Assembly (NCBI GenBank): GCA_050084515.1
Contig: CM114275.1
Span: 23,932,001 to 23,996,000 of the forward strand
Length of the DNA: 64,000 nt
Reading direction: 5' to 3'
Origin: Blasia pusilla
Taxonomy: Eukaryota; Marchantiophyta; Marchantiopsida; Blasiales
Shown here: positions 24,984 to 38,739 of the stretch, piece by piece
How positions within the stretch are numbered: position 1 is the first letter of the stretch
Layout of the letters: every line of letters starts with the position of its first letter
Made by a program: the position numbers and the translations under genes
The notes under the pieces: generated by a model
Told to the model about the DNA's origin: nothing
The model's database searches: none
The model's input: only the letters and a program-made list of their open reading frames with translations

Positions 24984-25860
24984 GGTTGGATAACGTATAT
25001 ACCACGAGTTCTACGCGAATCGCAAGGTTCACGAGTGCAACTCTGGCACCCCGCACAGCCTCCCAACTTCCTTGCTTCAAATACTGCTTGCAGAAAAGAA
25101 AAGATCACAGCTCATGAACATACCTCCATCATCAAATCTGCTGCGTAAACGCTTAAAGCCAAACCGTCAATCACACGCGCTTTACAACGACGGACAGACA
25201 CAAACCTGGCCAAAGTTCAATCCGACGCCTCCGGCTTGCTGCGTTGACGAGCGATACGATTTTGCAGAAGCAAACCACGACGAGGTCGGGCACGAGGGAC
25301 GATCTTCGACAGATATGAGATCTGGGGGGAGATTTCAAGTGAAGACACTCAGGTCGAGCCTGGGAGGACAGTATGAAAGATTGGAGGAGAGGTTAAAGCA
25401 ATACCGATGCTTTCAGCACAGGCAAGGGTAATGACTACTTCTCGCACTCTCCCTCTTCCTCTCGCTCCTCTCCTCCCCCCGCCCAGTCCCTAACCCTTGT
25501 CTCTCTTCTTCACAGGTTTCGGTGTCTCTCCTGTGAGCCCGCCAGACGGGAGAGGAGAGAGACAAGGGAGGGAAGCGAGGCAGGCGGGAGAGGAACCCCC
25601 TCCTGACCGTCGATGTTATTCCAGGCCATTTCCACCGTCGATATCCCGCACCCTTTGCCTGCTGGCGCCACTGCCAGAACCTAACCGGTTTCGCCGGTTC
25701 TCCGGACAAAAGTTTCGCTTCGTCCGTGCCCAATCCCTTTCTTCCGGTACCCCTGTTCCGCCGGTTTCCGCTAGACTGCCCGCCCTGCCCTTTAAAAAAT
25801 AAAGTGCTCTAGCTGGTGCTAGCTGCTTGTCCCGGACATGCCAGCCAGCCAGTCCGGCAC
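24984..25860 (-). promoter_or_regulatory. Leader and promoter region of importin alpha
   Basis: DNA upstream of the importin ATG. A pyrimidine tract ending in TGCAAGCAG on the minus strand (acceptor at about 25,086) and a candidate donor after GCATCG near 25,400 suggest an intron in the 5' UTR. The 25,440-25,800 stretch is GC-rich and strongly purine/pyrimidine asymmetric (CT-rich on plus, GA-rich on minus), like plant core promoters and 5' UTRs. I see no definite TATA box at a fixed place. Overlapping frames here are compositional. Confidence 0.45.
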
Positions 25861-25899
25861 GGCCCACACGATATAATATTTTAACCGGGTTGATTTTTA

Positions 25900-28800
25900 A
25901 CTCGATAACTATGTCTTTTTCTCTCACTATTCTACCCCTCTCCGGCTTCTTCCTTCCGAGAAAGTAATAAACAACGCATTACTCCTCCATATTTGCACGA
26001 TTTCATTTTATTTGTTGATTTATTCCCACTACACGTATATCAATGGATGGTCGAGTGATAAATTAAGGGCGTTAGCCCTTTCTAAGAAGGGCTTTGTGAG
26101 CGCCACGTTGTTTAATTTTCCTTATATTAAGTTAAGATTTGAATAGGAAAGAGGTTTTTTAATAATTTAAAATTATTAAATTAAAAATTGTAATATCAAA
26201 AATAAATTTAACTTTATAATCATAGATTTATTTTATGAAATCTAATTTAAAATTTTAGGAAAAAACTGTAATTTTAAATTTCAAGTTAATTTTGGAAGGG
26301 AAATTACATATAACTTTAGAAATATGTCTTTTAATCTCTTTTCAAGTTTCAATTGTGAGGGATTTTTTTAAAATATTTTGAGACCAACTTTGGATCAAAA
26401 TGAGTGGACTTTTGAACTTATTGAGAAACTTTGAAGACCTCTATCAAAATTTTCCAGGACGCCATAATTTTTTATTATTTTTATCCTATACTTAGAGATA
26501 ATAATAATGGGTAAGGTTTTCATAATAATTATTTATTTATAATTAACTCAAATTCAAACATCTTCCCCAATGAAATCTTGTAGAGTCTCTCTCTTGATTT
26601 TTCCTCATTTAAAAATTTCAAATTATTTTTCCAATTTTTATGAAAACGAAATTTAAATTTTAGTTCTGAGGGGAAATGAATTTTTATTTTGGGAAAAAAA
26701 TAAAAATAATAGGACACTACTGGAAAAATAATTATTCTTAAAATTAAAGGAAGAAATATTATTTCTATTTTATTTTTAACTTTCAAGTTAGATTGGGGTA
26801 AATTTAATCCCTGTTTTGGGGAAAAATCAGCAAAATAAGAGATTTTATTTATTTATTGAAATATGGGGGTTGGAAAAGGGGTCAATTGTTTTTTCAAAAT
26901 TAATAACGGAAAATCTATGAAAATTTTCTTGAGCCAACAAGTTAAATGTGTTCTACAAAATTTGATCTTTCGTATTTTTTCATCTCTTTTAAAAGTGAAC
27001 TTTGTTGATTGTATGTCCTCTAATTTCACATTATATTCTTCTATATGTGAGTTTTTTCATTCCGCGAGTCATCCAATGCATCGCACGGGAAAAAATTACT
27101 ATTAACTCTTATCCATTCTATGAATCATATATTCCAACATGCATCAAATTTTTGAGTGGCAAAGAACTCTCTTTAATTGTCCACTCTCACATCCCTAATG
27201 TCCCTTTGAGATGTGGTGCATGTCTAGAAAACAAAAATTAGCATATGTTGATAATTTTAGCGTATGTATGCTTTGATTTAATAGCATGTATGATATCGAT
27301 TTCAAATATGATTCTCTTAGCGAATAGTTTGAAGAAATTGGTCTAGACTAGTATGCATGTGCCTTGTATGTATTTGCCAAGAGAAATCTAAATAGAGTGA
27401 GGGATCTCTACAAACCTCCCCTTTTTCACCTCATGTGAACACACAAAAAGAGGGGAGATTCGGGTCCATAAAATACCAACTTATGACTACATAGTAAAGT
27501 TTGTGGATAACTTGTGGATAATTCAAACTTATAAATATGAATGTAACATATTATGATTGTGTTGTAAGGTAGTACAGTAATACTTTTTGGTAAAAAACAT
27601 ATTAAGAACATGATTATTATGAATCTTTCTTACAATGAAAAACATCGATTCAAAAAAATTGCTTGTGTGAAGGAAGGGAGGGTAGGGTAGAGCACAGGAT
27701 TACTAAACCTCTTAAGAGCCCATTCAAAGGTTGGGAGGGTTGTCAACGTGGTAAATAACTCATATTGGAGTCCTTTAAATGGATGCTTCCAAAAAATTCC
27801 AACACCCTTTCATTCTTTCCTTGTGAAACCTTTTATTCACATGCCTTAATCCCATGCAATATTGAGGATATGAATATGTAATAAGAAAATTTGGCACATT
27901 CGTAAGAGCGTCTATACTATTTTGGCTCTTCCTCCCTATGGAAGTTCACACTTACTTTAAAAAGTGAAGCACTCTAAAAGTATAAAAGGTTACGTAATCG
28001 GGTTTTCTACAAGTATAGCATAGTGCATTGCACACGCGGGCAATGTAGAAGAATTATGTAATATTGGCACTATTTACGTGAATATCAAATAACTATGCAT
28101 AACCTTACAACAAAACACAAGCATACAAAGTTGGAAGACATCCCAAAAATATTCCATTCAAAATAGTTGGATCCCTTTAGTATGGGAATTAAGAAGTGGA
28201 GTAACAAGACTTCAGGATCTAGAGTTTGAATTTGAAGTAAGTTTATATGGTATGATTTTACATACCTCGCCATAAGATGTAAAAAAGATATAGTCCCATA
28301 TCCATTTTGAGCTTATGGTAGGGGAAATAAATAAATTTTCACACGTATATACAATTGGGTCTTTCTACAAAAAGAAATACCCACCTTTTGTCTTAAGTGA
28401 AAGCTTTTCCAATAAAAGCCAACTTATGTGTTTTCATACCTTTTGGGCTCACTTTTTCACATGTTACTTTTTGGGTAAATTTGTATATAAACGTCACGCA
28501 TGCATTGCACATAATGAGTTTTTGTTATAGGCATCACATCTCAGTCTAAGGATCTACTTTTTCCATAAATTCATATGAGCATCTCTTTCAATTTGTGGAT
28601 AGAATCAAGAAGGTTCCCTATTTCCCAATATTACACGTAATGCTCTAAAACTCCATTCGTTTCATAAAAAAAAATTATTATTGGTTTCCCATATGGAAGG
28701 ATGGACACTAGAACATACTAATATATGCATACATAGGTGACGTTAAATATAAACTTTTCATTAAAACATCTTAATATTTAGAAAAAGTTGTGGTTAAGAC

Positions 28801-31800
28801 GAGGAGCAACATAAGTTACATTTAATTGCATGGAGATTCAACTCAAAAGAACATAAAGATATTTTATCTTTTGGGAAAACTTGCAAATTTTTAACAATAT
28901 AAGCATATCAATCATACTTTAGTTATCTATTTTATGTGGCATAACCAACACTAATGAGCTCGCTAATGCATGTGATATGATATCCTACATTTGTTTCCGA
29001 CTAGACATTCCCAAACGAGAATTGCTCAAAATGAGTCAATGGCCAAACATTGCAAACTGAATTTTCTTTAAACAAATGGATATCACCGAACCTGGGCCAT
29101 TTAGATAACCATGATATCTTTCTAACTAATATTTTGTAGGGGAAAATAATATGAACTTTAATGCATAATAATAATTTACTCTTATAGTATGATATTTCAA
29201 AAGGTAAATCAAAATAATGCCATAAGAAACATGTTTAACTTAGACAAAAATAATCCTTCTTAAAGTAGTCCTTATTTAAATTTGCTAGTAAAAATGCATG
29301 TGCGATACACAAATCCAACAACGAATTTGTTCCCCTTGTTTTACATGAAGTCCAACGTCTCTTCTTCTCCTAAATTTATCTAGCTCTTCAAACAAATCCC
29401 TTGTTTGAGAAAGAGAAAATTCTTCATCCTCCATTTTGAGAAAATAGAATTGACTTCATTACGCCTAGTTCCCTCATATGATCTAGGATATAAGTGAGAA
29501 TCCATCCATCACATCCCTATTTACAAAATAAAATGCTTTTCCCAACCCCATTATTATCTTCAACTTAATGTTTTCCTATCTTCATAAGCGGCAATTTGAC
29601 AATCTCCTCCATACTTAATTGGAAGGGAAAAAGATTAATTTATTCCACATATTGGTAAACATATTCCATCTCATATTTACCCATCATTTTCTTTCTTGGT
29701 TTGCCAAACACGCGCAAACAGTCCATGACGAAAATGTTTGATTTGAAGGTTTTTTATTTGTCTTTTAAGATGTGCCCGTTTGGTTTAATTTCTTACATGT
29801 ATGTTTTCCATTTTGACTAAATAATATCTCTAAATGGAACATTAAAAATCAAGACATTTTTATTGCAAAATATGGAAGCAAATGTTATTTTTTCATGAAT
29901 AAATAGAAAAGGAGTTTTTTTTAATAATCCTCTCACTATTTCACAATAGTCACTATCACATTCATGTTTATTGCCACTATTTGCCGGTAGTAGAGAACTT
30001 TTCCAAACTACCTTCGGATTTTAATCTCATTTATTTTCCGGTCCAATATAGGAAAACTAATGTGTGGATTTTTTTTAATAAGACACATACATTAAATGCG
30101 CGAGTGTAAGCCCGTGCGATGTTTGTGTTTAAATTATTGACCATAATTAACTCTCAAAGTTTTCAAGTGCCTTTTTAAAAAAACCTGAGCAATCCCATTG
30201 GCTGGAAGTGCCAAGAGTCAAGAGAAGGGGAGTTTGCAAATTGAAGGAGAATTCTCCAATAATTTTACAGATGAAATCAATATTATTATTGCAAACTGCC
30301 CCATGAGGTTTCAATAGTGCATTTCTTGACACATGTCATTTTGGATCTACTTGACTCCGACACGTATCTTTGATTTAGACAAAAGAAACACGACATTCAT
30401 TCTCACAAAATTTATACACATCTATTTTTTGCACTATTTACAGCCCCTAGTATAGGTGCAAATATTTGGTTCTAGTACCTCCTGACGGCACGTCCTTCTG
30501 GGATGTAGAGGAAAATGAGAATAGCCACTTGGATAATATCATATGTGTCCCTATTCTTGGCGCTGGATTAAGGCACGTTATGTGGGCCAGCCTAGGGATT
30601 TGAGACACAAGTGTGACAAGCAATAATAGTAGCCCACACAAATTATATCACTCTCCATGCTTAGCTTCCATGGCATGTTACTTTGTGTTAGGGTTTCCTC
30701 CTTCATTTTTACTTATTGTATTAGTATTTCTTCATGTTGTTAGATGTCCATTGGTAGGAGAGATAATACCTCATATCAATATTTTCTTATTTTAAACTAA
30801 GAGAACCCATACGGGGCTGCATATTGGTTCATATGCAGTGTTTATTGTGTATTTACCGTGGAATTGGTAACCGTGCTTCGCACAATAAACTTTCTTATAA
30901 GAATTGGAATGAAAGAAGCATTAGCAAGCCATGGTTTTTTTCCATTGTTCCATTACTTTCATTAGCTCCTAGCATGTTAAGCTCTAAAAACTCAGAAATG
31001 GAAGAAAAAACTTAAAACAAAGCAAGTTATATATATTTTAAGCTCACAAGGAACTTACAATTAAGATTTTTAAAGGCTAGTATTCATAAGAGTTTTTTTT
31101 ATCAATATGGTTCATTTTTAAGGCCAAATCGCCATTGCTTGAAATATCCATGTGGAAGGTTAAATATCTAACTCAATTTTTTTCTAAATCAAATTTCAGC
31201 CATTTGTAAATCTCAATGGCGAAAATGGCTTCCTCCAAGATTCCAAATCAGAAATTTGAGATTAGGTATGAAATCTAGCAAATTTGGTTGTATTTCTTAA
31301 GATGAAAGGTTTTCCTTGTAATATAGAACATATTATTTTGAAATTTAAGAATGGTCCATTGGAGTAATAATTTAATGTGTATTGATGAAACACCAATAAA
31401 GATTTGTCCAAAATTTTGCATGTAAATATAATCTTGACAATGTAAATATAATCTCCGAAAAAATCCAAGATGATATCTAAAATCATAAATTTTCAATCTT
31501 TGCAATTTTTTTGGAGACTATATTTACATTGTCAAGATTTTCTCATACAAAATTTTGGACAAAGCTTTATTGGTGTTTCATCAATACACATTAAATTAGT
31601 AGTCTAATGGATCATTCTAAGATTTCAAAAATAATATGTTTTATATAAGAAGGAAAAATTTTCATTTTAAGAAGTACAACAAAATTTGTTAAAAAAGGGA
31701 GAAAATAACTCCTAATTTTATTCAAGGATTCTCTTCACAAAATAAAAACTAAAAAAAAGAAATATAGTTAATTTACACCATTTAGAAAGATGGACTTACA

Positions 31801-32550
31801 ATAGGAGATTCTTCTAGCTAACACATGTCCTTTGAAGGCCCTTCATGCACACAAGCCGTGTCCACTTAAGAAAAAAGGTAATCAAGGGGATAGAGAAGTT
31901 AAGGGAGGGGAGGGAGGGTTTTTTATTTTTAATTCAAGACCTTTAAGAGGTGAAATTTAATTAACGTTCCATAAGTTCTCCCTTTTATTTAGATTGTTAT
32001 GCTCAAAAACTTATTTGAGGATTTTGTCAACAAATTATTCTCAATTTATTTTTAATAAAATTTCTTTCCCTCAAATTTTGGGAATGTAAATTTTTGACAA
32101 GTATTAGGATAGCGAAATTATGTTTCAAAATAAAATATGAAATAGAAAGTATTGAAAAAAAAGTACACAAAATGATGGTTGGATTTTTTTTTTGATTCTT
32201 ACCTTTTTAATAATGTCCACCTGCAATTTTCTCTTTTCTTTAAAGATTTATTTCATAATTTTCATAACATCCTCATGATTTTTGAAACACACATTAAAAA
32301 AAACATGCATCACAAGGACTCGTTACTAGTGAGTACTTTATCGACACACAACTAGATGTTACTTTCTGATTTATCTTATCGAGAGATCAAAATAAACTTC
32401 ATGTTTGTTTTCTAAAGCAAGTTTCTTCACAATTGCGTAAACATAGGAACACGAATGCGGCCTCCTCAAGACTATTGAAGGAGTTTTTTTTTCTTATATT
32501 ATTGTTCTCTTATGCTGTTCTTGGTATTCCTGTGAGCGATTTCAGTTACG
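25900..32550. other. AT-rich gene desert
   Basis: The base composition falls sharply to strongly AT-rich just after 25,900 and stays low for over 6 kb. Poly-A/T runs and stop codons fill all frames. No coding, RNA or known mobile-element motif was found apart from the inverted repeat at 31,278-31,688. It may be heavily decayed transposon or heterochromatic filler DNA. Confidence 0.55.
31278..31688. repeat. Large inverted repeat, about 187-bp arms
   Basis: The left arm is 31278-31464, the spacer is about 39 bp, and the right arm is 31504-31688. The arms pair over their whole length at roughly 85-90% by eye. Long exact blocks include TTAATGTGTATTGATGAAAC, CACCAATAAAG, TTGTCCAAAATTTTG and ATCTTGACAATGTAAATATA. 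The left arm also holds a short internal duplication of TGTAAATATAATCT. It has no ORF. It fits a non-autonomous fold-back/MITE-like element, and transcribed it would form long double-stranded RNA. Confidence 0.85.
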
Positions 32551-33850
32551 AGATCAGCTAGATGCATGATTGCACTCCAGTTTGCGTAGTAGAGTAGGTC
32601 AGGAGGACACCGACCTAGCTCCTTCAACAACCTTAGTCCACTTTCTACACCGTGTAATAAGAATTTCACAAACGACAACCCCGAGGTGGAACGCTTTTAA
32701 CATGCGCCTTTCTATTCTCTATTTTCGGTCATCAAAGAATGGAAGACTACGGATCCTTGGGTTTTCTCAGCGGAAGAAGAAAATGGGCAAAACAAAGAAC
32801 AAACAAAGTATGGTCATGTACGAAAAGGGGATAGGAGGACAAGTTAGTGCACATCTGGTCACCAGCCTGTTGGCATTTTTGCTTTGAAATGCCTTTTGAT
32901 TCGAAGAACACTGGCACTCCAGTCATGTTTTGAATTCTTCCACCTACTTCCATCATAAGCCTCCGACTTGCCGAGCGCCTCCAGACCTAATTTTTTGCAA
33001 GCGGTGCTGCTTTCCTCGGGTTCGAGACGGCCGAGAGGTGGACTCCGCGCTCTTGACCCAATCCGATGGACGCTAAACTTGGCAGTTTTTGAAAATATTT
33101 TTAATTTGCTGCCAGTGTCCGTAAAGAGCCGTTTCCTAGACAATTCAAATCGTGCGCGGAACAGCGAAGGAGGGTGCCAGTTTGGCAGAGGGCAATCAAT
33201 GCTGGAGGGAGAGGCATTTTGAAAGTTGGCGTGAAGCGCAAGGAGACTCCCCGGGGGCTCCACACCATCTACGGAAAGGCGGTCACTGGGCAGATTTTCC
33301 ACCGGTCTGGAAATCTCGCGTCCCGTACATACGAACGGGATCATCGAGGATACGGATTTAACCGGGAGGTAACTCACGCCACCGGGATAAGGCAAACTGT
33401 ACACAGCAGGCCGAAAGTGGAGGTCAGACTTTTGGGTAATGCTGAGGTAAGCAATCGCGGGCGAATCTATGCAGATTTCACCCTTGATACATCAAAAGAA
33501 TTAGGGCATTGCTTGTTTCTTCAACGGGTTTCTTTTATTAGTTAAATTGAGGCCAGAAAGCCAGGTACACTTGCTCTGGTTCCCATAGGCGGTCCCACTA
33601 ACTATAGTAGCCCCGGCTTGTCCGCTCCGCACCGCTCGATCATCTATTTCTTACGGTCACGAAAGTACCGTAATTCAAAATTTCCGCTCTACTTGTTTCC
33701 ATCCACATTGACCCGTGCCATCATCAATTCGTGGCATCCGCGGCTCATCCCTCGCCAGGGACCGAGTTTGTTCCAATACGTAAAGGCCGTTCTCCAGTTT
33801 AGGACCATACGCTCCCTATCGATCCGTTCAGGGTAGAGCATTTTCGCATC
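32551..33850. other. GC-richer island, product unknown
   Basis: An abrupt rise in GC content with open frames on both strands. The longest are 32859-33404 on minus (181 codons) and 33174-33545 on plus (123 codons). Neither has a recognisable domain and they overlap each other, as expected by chance in GC-rich DNA. It could be a relic exon, a captured fragment, or a promoter-proximal island of a gene I cannot read. Confidence 0.35.
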
Positions 33851-36385
33851 CCTAGGCTACGTAGCTTTCTACTACTTCTCCTTTAGATTCGAATCGTACA
33901 CTGTATGTACAGATTCCAGTTTGTGATGTTTTAATGTAAATAGAATTTTAATTAATTACATGTAATTTGTTTCTTTTTCTAAAGTTCAATTTTATAAGTA
34001 TTCGTTTCTTTGTTCATCCAAACTACTATGTATTTACATTCTAACCTTCTTTCATTTACTCGTTAACGTGCTAAATGATAAATACGCCTTCTCACGTCTT
34101 TTTATTATGACATTTTTTAGCCATTCCCTTAACCAAAATGATTACATTGATCTTTATTTATCCACCCACCTCCGTTGTTTTCTTTATTTTGGGAGTGCCA
34201 CGAAAGTCCCCCCATGATTATTACTAGAGGAGAATACATGTGACGAGTGCTCACCAAAAGAGTGACACCACGGATCTCATTCCAAGCCTTGCATTCCTTT
34301 CCTGTGTCGAGGGTTTGCCACCATGTGCAACTCGTCGTGGAATTTGTCACCCTTGCAAATTGAAGGGTGACCGCCTAGGAATTGGACGTCATCGTGGGAC
34401 ATAGCAGAAGACACTTCTCTATTAATAATGCGATTGATAACAAATATATAGAGCTAAAATTAAACAAATCTACACACAAGTTTCCGGACTGGCACGTGTG
34501 TATGAAACCATTGGTACAACCATCGCATACCCATTGGAACCAGCACCTCCTACTAAATAAATCCTGGGAAAATATTGGGTATTTCGCAAAAGGGGTGTCG
34601 GCTTCGATCACCCAACCGCTCTTCTAGTGGGAAGAGTAAGGGAGGGGGGCTGATATATGGGATCGCCCATCGTCCCAACACTGCCCGGAATTGATGTTGT
34701 TTCACCATGGAATCTCCTGCATGAAGCTCGCATGAGCTGCACACCTTCGTCACGGAAACCCCATCGCCAATATAGTTTGAGGCGTGGGCCCCGGTAGCGA
34801 GGACTTAATTTAGCCCATTTGGTCTCGCTCATGTGCACTTCTTATACACATGAGAGGGATGGGAATTTCCATCGATGTTGGTCAGCAAGACATCAAGCTG
34901 CAACCACAAGAAAGCCGTCCACAAATATTAAGGTTCGCGTTTCATTCCCATAGAAATGCCAAGCCGTGCACTGCGAGTTAAGATCGTAGAAATCCTACTT
35001 AAAAGTAGACTCGTGTAGTTCAAAGCGTTTCGGGAAAATAGACGCCTTTGCGTAAATGGAGGAGATGGAAAAAGAAAAAGAAAACTTTGAAAAGTCAAGT
35101 AGAAAAGGCCAGAAAATTAAAGAAGCGGAAGGTCGCAGACAGGGAAGTACCCCATGTGAGATAATATGACATGTTACGCCCCATTCAGAATCTACTCCCA
35201 TTAAGGTGAGCCTTTCATGGCGGTGACTTCTGCTCGTTAGTAAAACCTTTTATCTCCTTATCTTTTTGGCAAAGTATCGTGACGACTACGCAGAAAAAAC
35301 AGACAAAAATAGCATGCACATCTCAATATGGAGGAATACAATTTAGGAAAATAACTTGACCGAACCTCGAACTAACATCATACAAAGAAATACCGTGCAC
35401 AAGTAAAAGCGGATGGAAAACGATTCAAAGCACAGGATGGAAGACTCACGCCCAAAACCGGAAATACCCTCAAGCACACTAGTGAGCTAATTATGGGGGT
35501 GGGGTGTTAATCTACTAAGTGGAAAAAGACATCTATAAACGTATTTTTTTCATGCAAGGAAGTACATGCAATATGTTATCTACTCAAAAACCAAATTCAT
35601 GCAGAAAAAGGTGGAGGTGCGATCTCTTGGTGTGTTAATGTACTAGTTGGAAAAAGACATCTAGAAAGTCCTTCATGCGCAATTCTTCCCTTAAACCATT
35701 TACTAATGTAGTCTCCCAAGTGTATTGTCACTCCAAGGCACATCTAACAAAAAGGAGGATCGTGATTCCATTTTTGGATTTTTACACCCGCCTATATTCT
35801 CCCCTCTAACACTTATCATTTATTCTTTTTTTGTGTGCTCCTACTTCCTTGAAAAATAATCTTGTGGGTTACGTAATTTTTCATTTAGAATGTCATGCTC
35901 TCGTTACTCCTCTACACTAAAACATACTCACATTAGTCTTTTTTTGTTGTTAACGTGTCTCATACCTTTCAAGTCTTGATCTCGCGTCATCCATCAAACT
36001 CAATAGGACTAGACGAGAGCACATACCATTCTCCAATACATGTAAGCCATTTAAGACTTGGGACATACTTCCTTGATAGTCTAAGGATGAAAAAACAATG
36101 CCAAAGTGTATCACTGGAAGAAAACTAAAGTTTTATGACTAAGCGTTAAAACACCAACCCATAGATTAACTTAAATTATGACTACTATGGATAATTCATT
36201 TTCTTTTAAGATATCATACTCACCTAGCTATCTATATATGACACGAATAGTAAGCAATACAAGCTAGTCAAAATCAAATCATACCTCCTCACTTGTCTAG
36301 TAATTGTAAGTCATATCTACTAACTTATGTTTCCTCTCATGCTCAAATCACATTTCGTGAAGAAAAAATAAGAAGGATGGTCCAT
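33851..36385. other. No gene recognised
   Basis: AT-rich DNA without sustained reading frames. One short duplicated phrase (TGGAAAAAGACATCTA) occurs near 35,520 and 35,650. Nothing else is supportable. Confidence 0.5.
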
Positions 36386-36389
36386 ATTT

Positions 36390-37480
36390 CAGGTTTTTTT
36401 TTTAAAATTCCCCTTTAAGATGTCCAATTGGATTTCTTTTTTCCCTTAGGCTCCTAAGGCATGTGGCCATGTTCTAACCAAGTTGCACCATCGAGGCTAT
36501 TGAAACCGAAAAGATGACTTAATGTGCGAAAACCAAAAAGATGACTTGGCTTTCTTTGATTTTGCTCCATGATTATATCCAACACATTGGATTGTTTTAA
36601 AACTCAGGGAACTTGAGCCTGTCACTAGGCTCTATAAATTCATTGGCTCAATCTAAATCACAAGGCCCTATGTTGAAACCTAAATTCAATGTCCATATTT
36701 AGGGTTTTTTTTTAATTCTCCTTATGGATGTCCATTCGGAGGTTTTATTGTTCTTTGGGCTCTTGAGACATAGGGCCATTAACTCAACAAGCTTCACCAT
36801 TTATGTTGTTTTGACCAATAAGATGGGTCCAAAAAGGAAGACAAAGGAGAAAGAGAATTACTTAGAGCTCGTCCCCATGGAGTCCACGGCCGAAGGTCCC
36901 ACTGGGCCTAGGCCGACAGTCCTATAACTTCATCCACTGTTATAGGCGTGCTCTCATGGTATCGACCATTTGATTATGATGGGGTTTAAAAAAACGACCG
37001 GCTATAGTCCTTCTACTTCCCAATGATCGTCTTTAATATTTATGTGGCGTAAATTTCAGGGCGCACACATACCAAAGACCCACCTAGGATATGTGAAATG
37101 ATAACCATATATCGTACAACGGAAGGATCCCGCGACCATAGAATTGCTCCATGGGGACCTACTCTTAAACTGCAAAAGCCCTTGGCTTTCTTTGATTTTG
37201 CTCTTTGTTATTACTCCATGACTATCTTCCATCCTTGGGTTTTGTTGAAATATGGGGAACTTGAGTCACGCATTGGATTCTTTAACTTCAACGGTTTAGA
37301 TAACAATCACATGGCCCCATGTCGAAACCAATATCCAAAAGATCACACTTAGGGTTGTTTGTTTTAAACTTTCCTTATGGGTGTCCTTTTGGACATTTTA
37401 TTTTCTCTTTGGGCTCTTGAGGCATAAGCGCATGTACTCAACAAGATTCACCATTTATGCTATTGTGACCAGTTTTTTCC
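36390..37480. repeat. Diverged tandem repeats (three partial copies)
   Basis: A block starting with GGGTTTTTTTTTAA-type sequence, followed by TCCTTATGGATGTCC, a TTGGGCTCTTGAGGCATA phrase and CAACAAGATTCACCATTTATG, appears at about 36,392, 36,700 and 37,355. A second block (GGCTTTCTTTGATTTTGCTC, then GGGAACTTGAG and a GGCCC-ATGT-GAAACC phrase) occurs at about 36,546 and 37,186. Together they form a composite repeat. It lies upstream of the plus-strand gypsy remains and could be its 5' non-coding/LTR region. Confidence 0.55.
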
Positions 37481-38739
37481 TTGGGCTCCTTATGCCAAGA
37501 TGATGGGTTGAGAATATAGGGTTTGTCAAAGTGAAGTCAACGTTCATACAAGTTTTGAGATTTTCAAGTCATAAAGGCATGTCTCGAATCTTGTTCAAAA
37601 TATCATCTACATTTTGGGTATATTGATCACATGTTAGAGAATAGGAATTATTTTCTATCATTTTCCCCCGTGTGTTTAAACATTTCCCTCTTTATGTGAA
37701 ATAATTGGAAAGTAAATAAATGACTCGTAGAATATTTTGGAAGGAATTACACCTACAATAATTTTAGTTGTCCCTATGAAGGTCATATAAACATAACCAT
37801 ATCATACGTGGAAACGTGTAAAGATTGACATTGCATTACGTAAGGAACAAAAAGTTAACTTGGGGCATGTAGGTACCCTCGACCATGCGGAATGGACAAC
37901 AAAAGTTTGGTGGGGATTTGAACCCTCGCCAATATGATCGAAGAGGATATAGATGAACTCCACTAGTTATCCAATCAAGACCAAGGGTTAAGGGGATAAA
38001 GCAACGATTGGCGAAAACTCCCCGCCCAAGGCTCTTGACGATTTGTAGGAATAATTTGACATTTGGGGGTGCGACGCCCGAATGGATGAATCCAAGGAGT
38101 CAACACCGACGGAGAGGAAGGCTTGCAGGGATGCTCAGAGGAAGGTTACAAGGGTTCAAATGCCCACGAGTTTCAATGAGGTTCAGCTTGCCATATGCGA
38201 GGCGTTGAAGGTATAACCACGTGCCTAGATGCATTATGTGGTTGGGGAGACCATAAAGACATGTAGCTCAAATTCACTCTTGCCCCCAATGTATCAATTG
38301 GAAGATATGAGGAAGAAGTTACCCAAGTTCGGGAATCTCAATGCAACAATTATTATGGTTACTCAACTGGTGGCAAGCGATTCATGTCTTGAGAAGCGAA
38401 GATGGTTCTCGTTACGAAGGTGGGGCAAAAAAGAGGAAACCATATGACATAAGGTCGCACTTAGGGTCATAATCCAAAGGTTCAAACGTACCTTGACCAA
38501 CACCAAGTTCCAAAAGTGCAAAAACCAAAAAGATGACTTGGCTTAAAAGACCGAAAACTGAAAAGGGCGACCTTGAGTGAAACCGGCACTATAGGGTATT
38601 ATGTGTGCGGTGATCCGAGTAATTTTAAGTGGGATTTACCCTAGGCAAAAGGGGCCAATGTATGTTAGGTCATACTATTGCTACAATAAGCAAGAGAAAT
38701 TAGCAAGTGTGAGGACCTTCATCAGCAAAGGGAGGCAAA

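Noticed and set aside
25413-25927. Frames of about 100 codons upstream of importin alpha
   Set aside because: They arise from the CT/GA-biased, GC-rich leader and promoter DNA, overlap on both strands and lack motifs.
32859-33545. 181-codon minus and 123-codon plus frames in the GC island
   Set aside because: They overlap each other and show no recognisable motif, so neither was called as a gene; the island is described instead.
37880-38000. tRNA-like B-box (GGTTCAAATCC on the minus strand near 37,915)
   Set aside because: The T-stem does not pair properly and no acceptor stem, D-arm or A-box can be aligned upstream.
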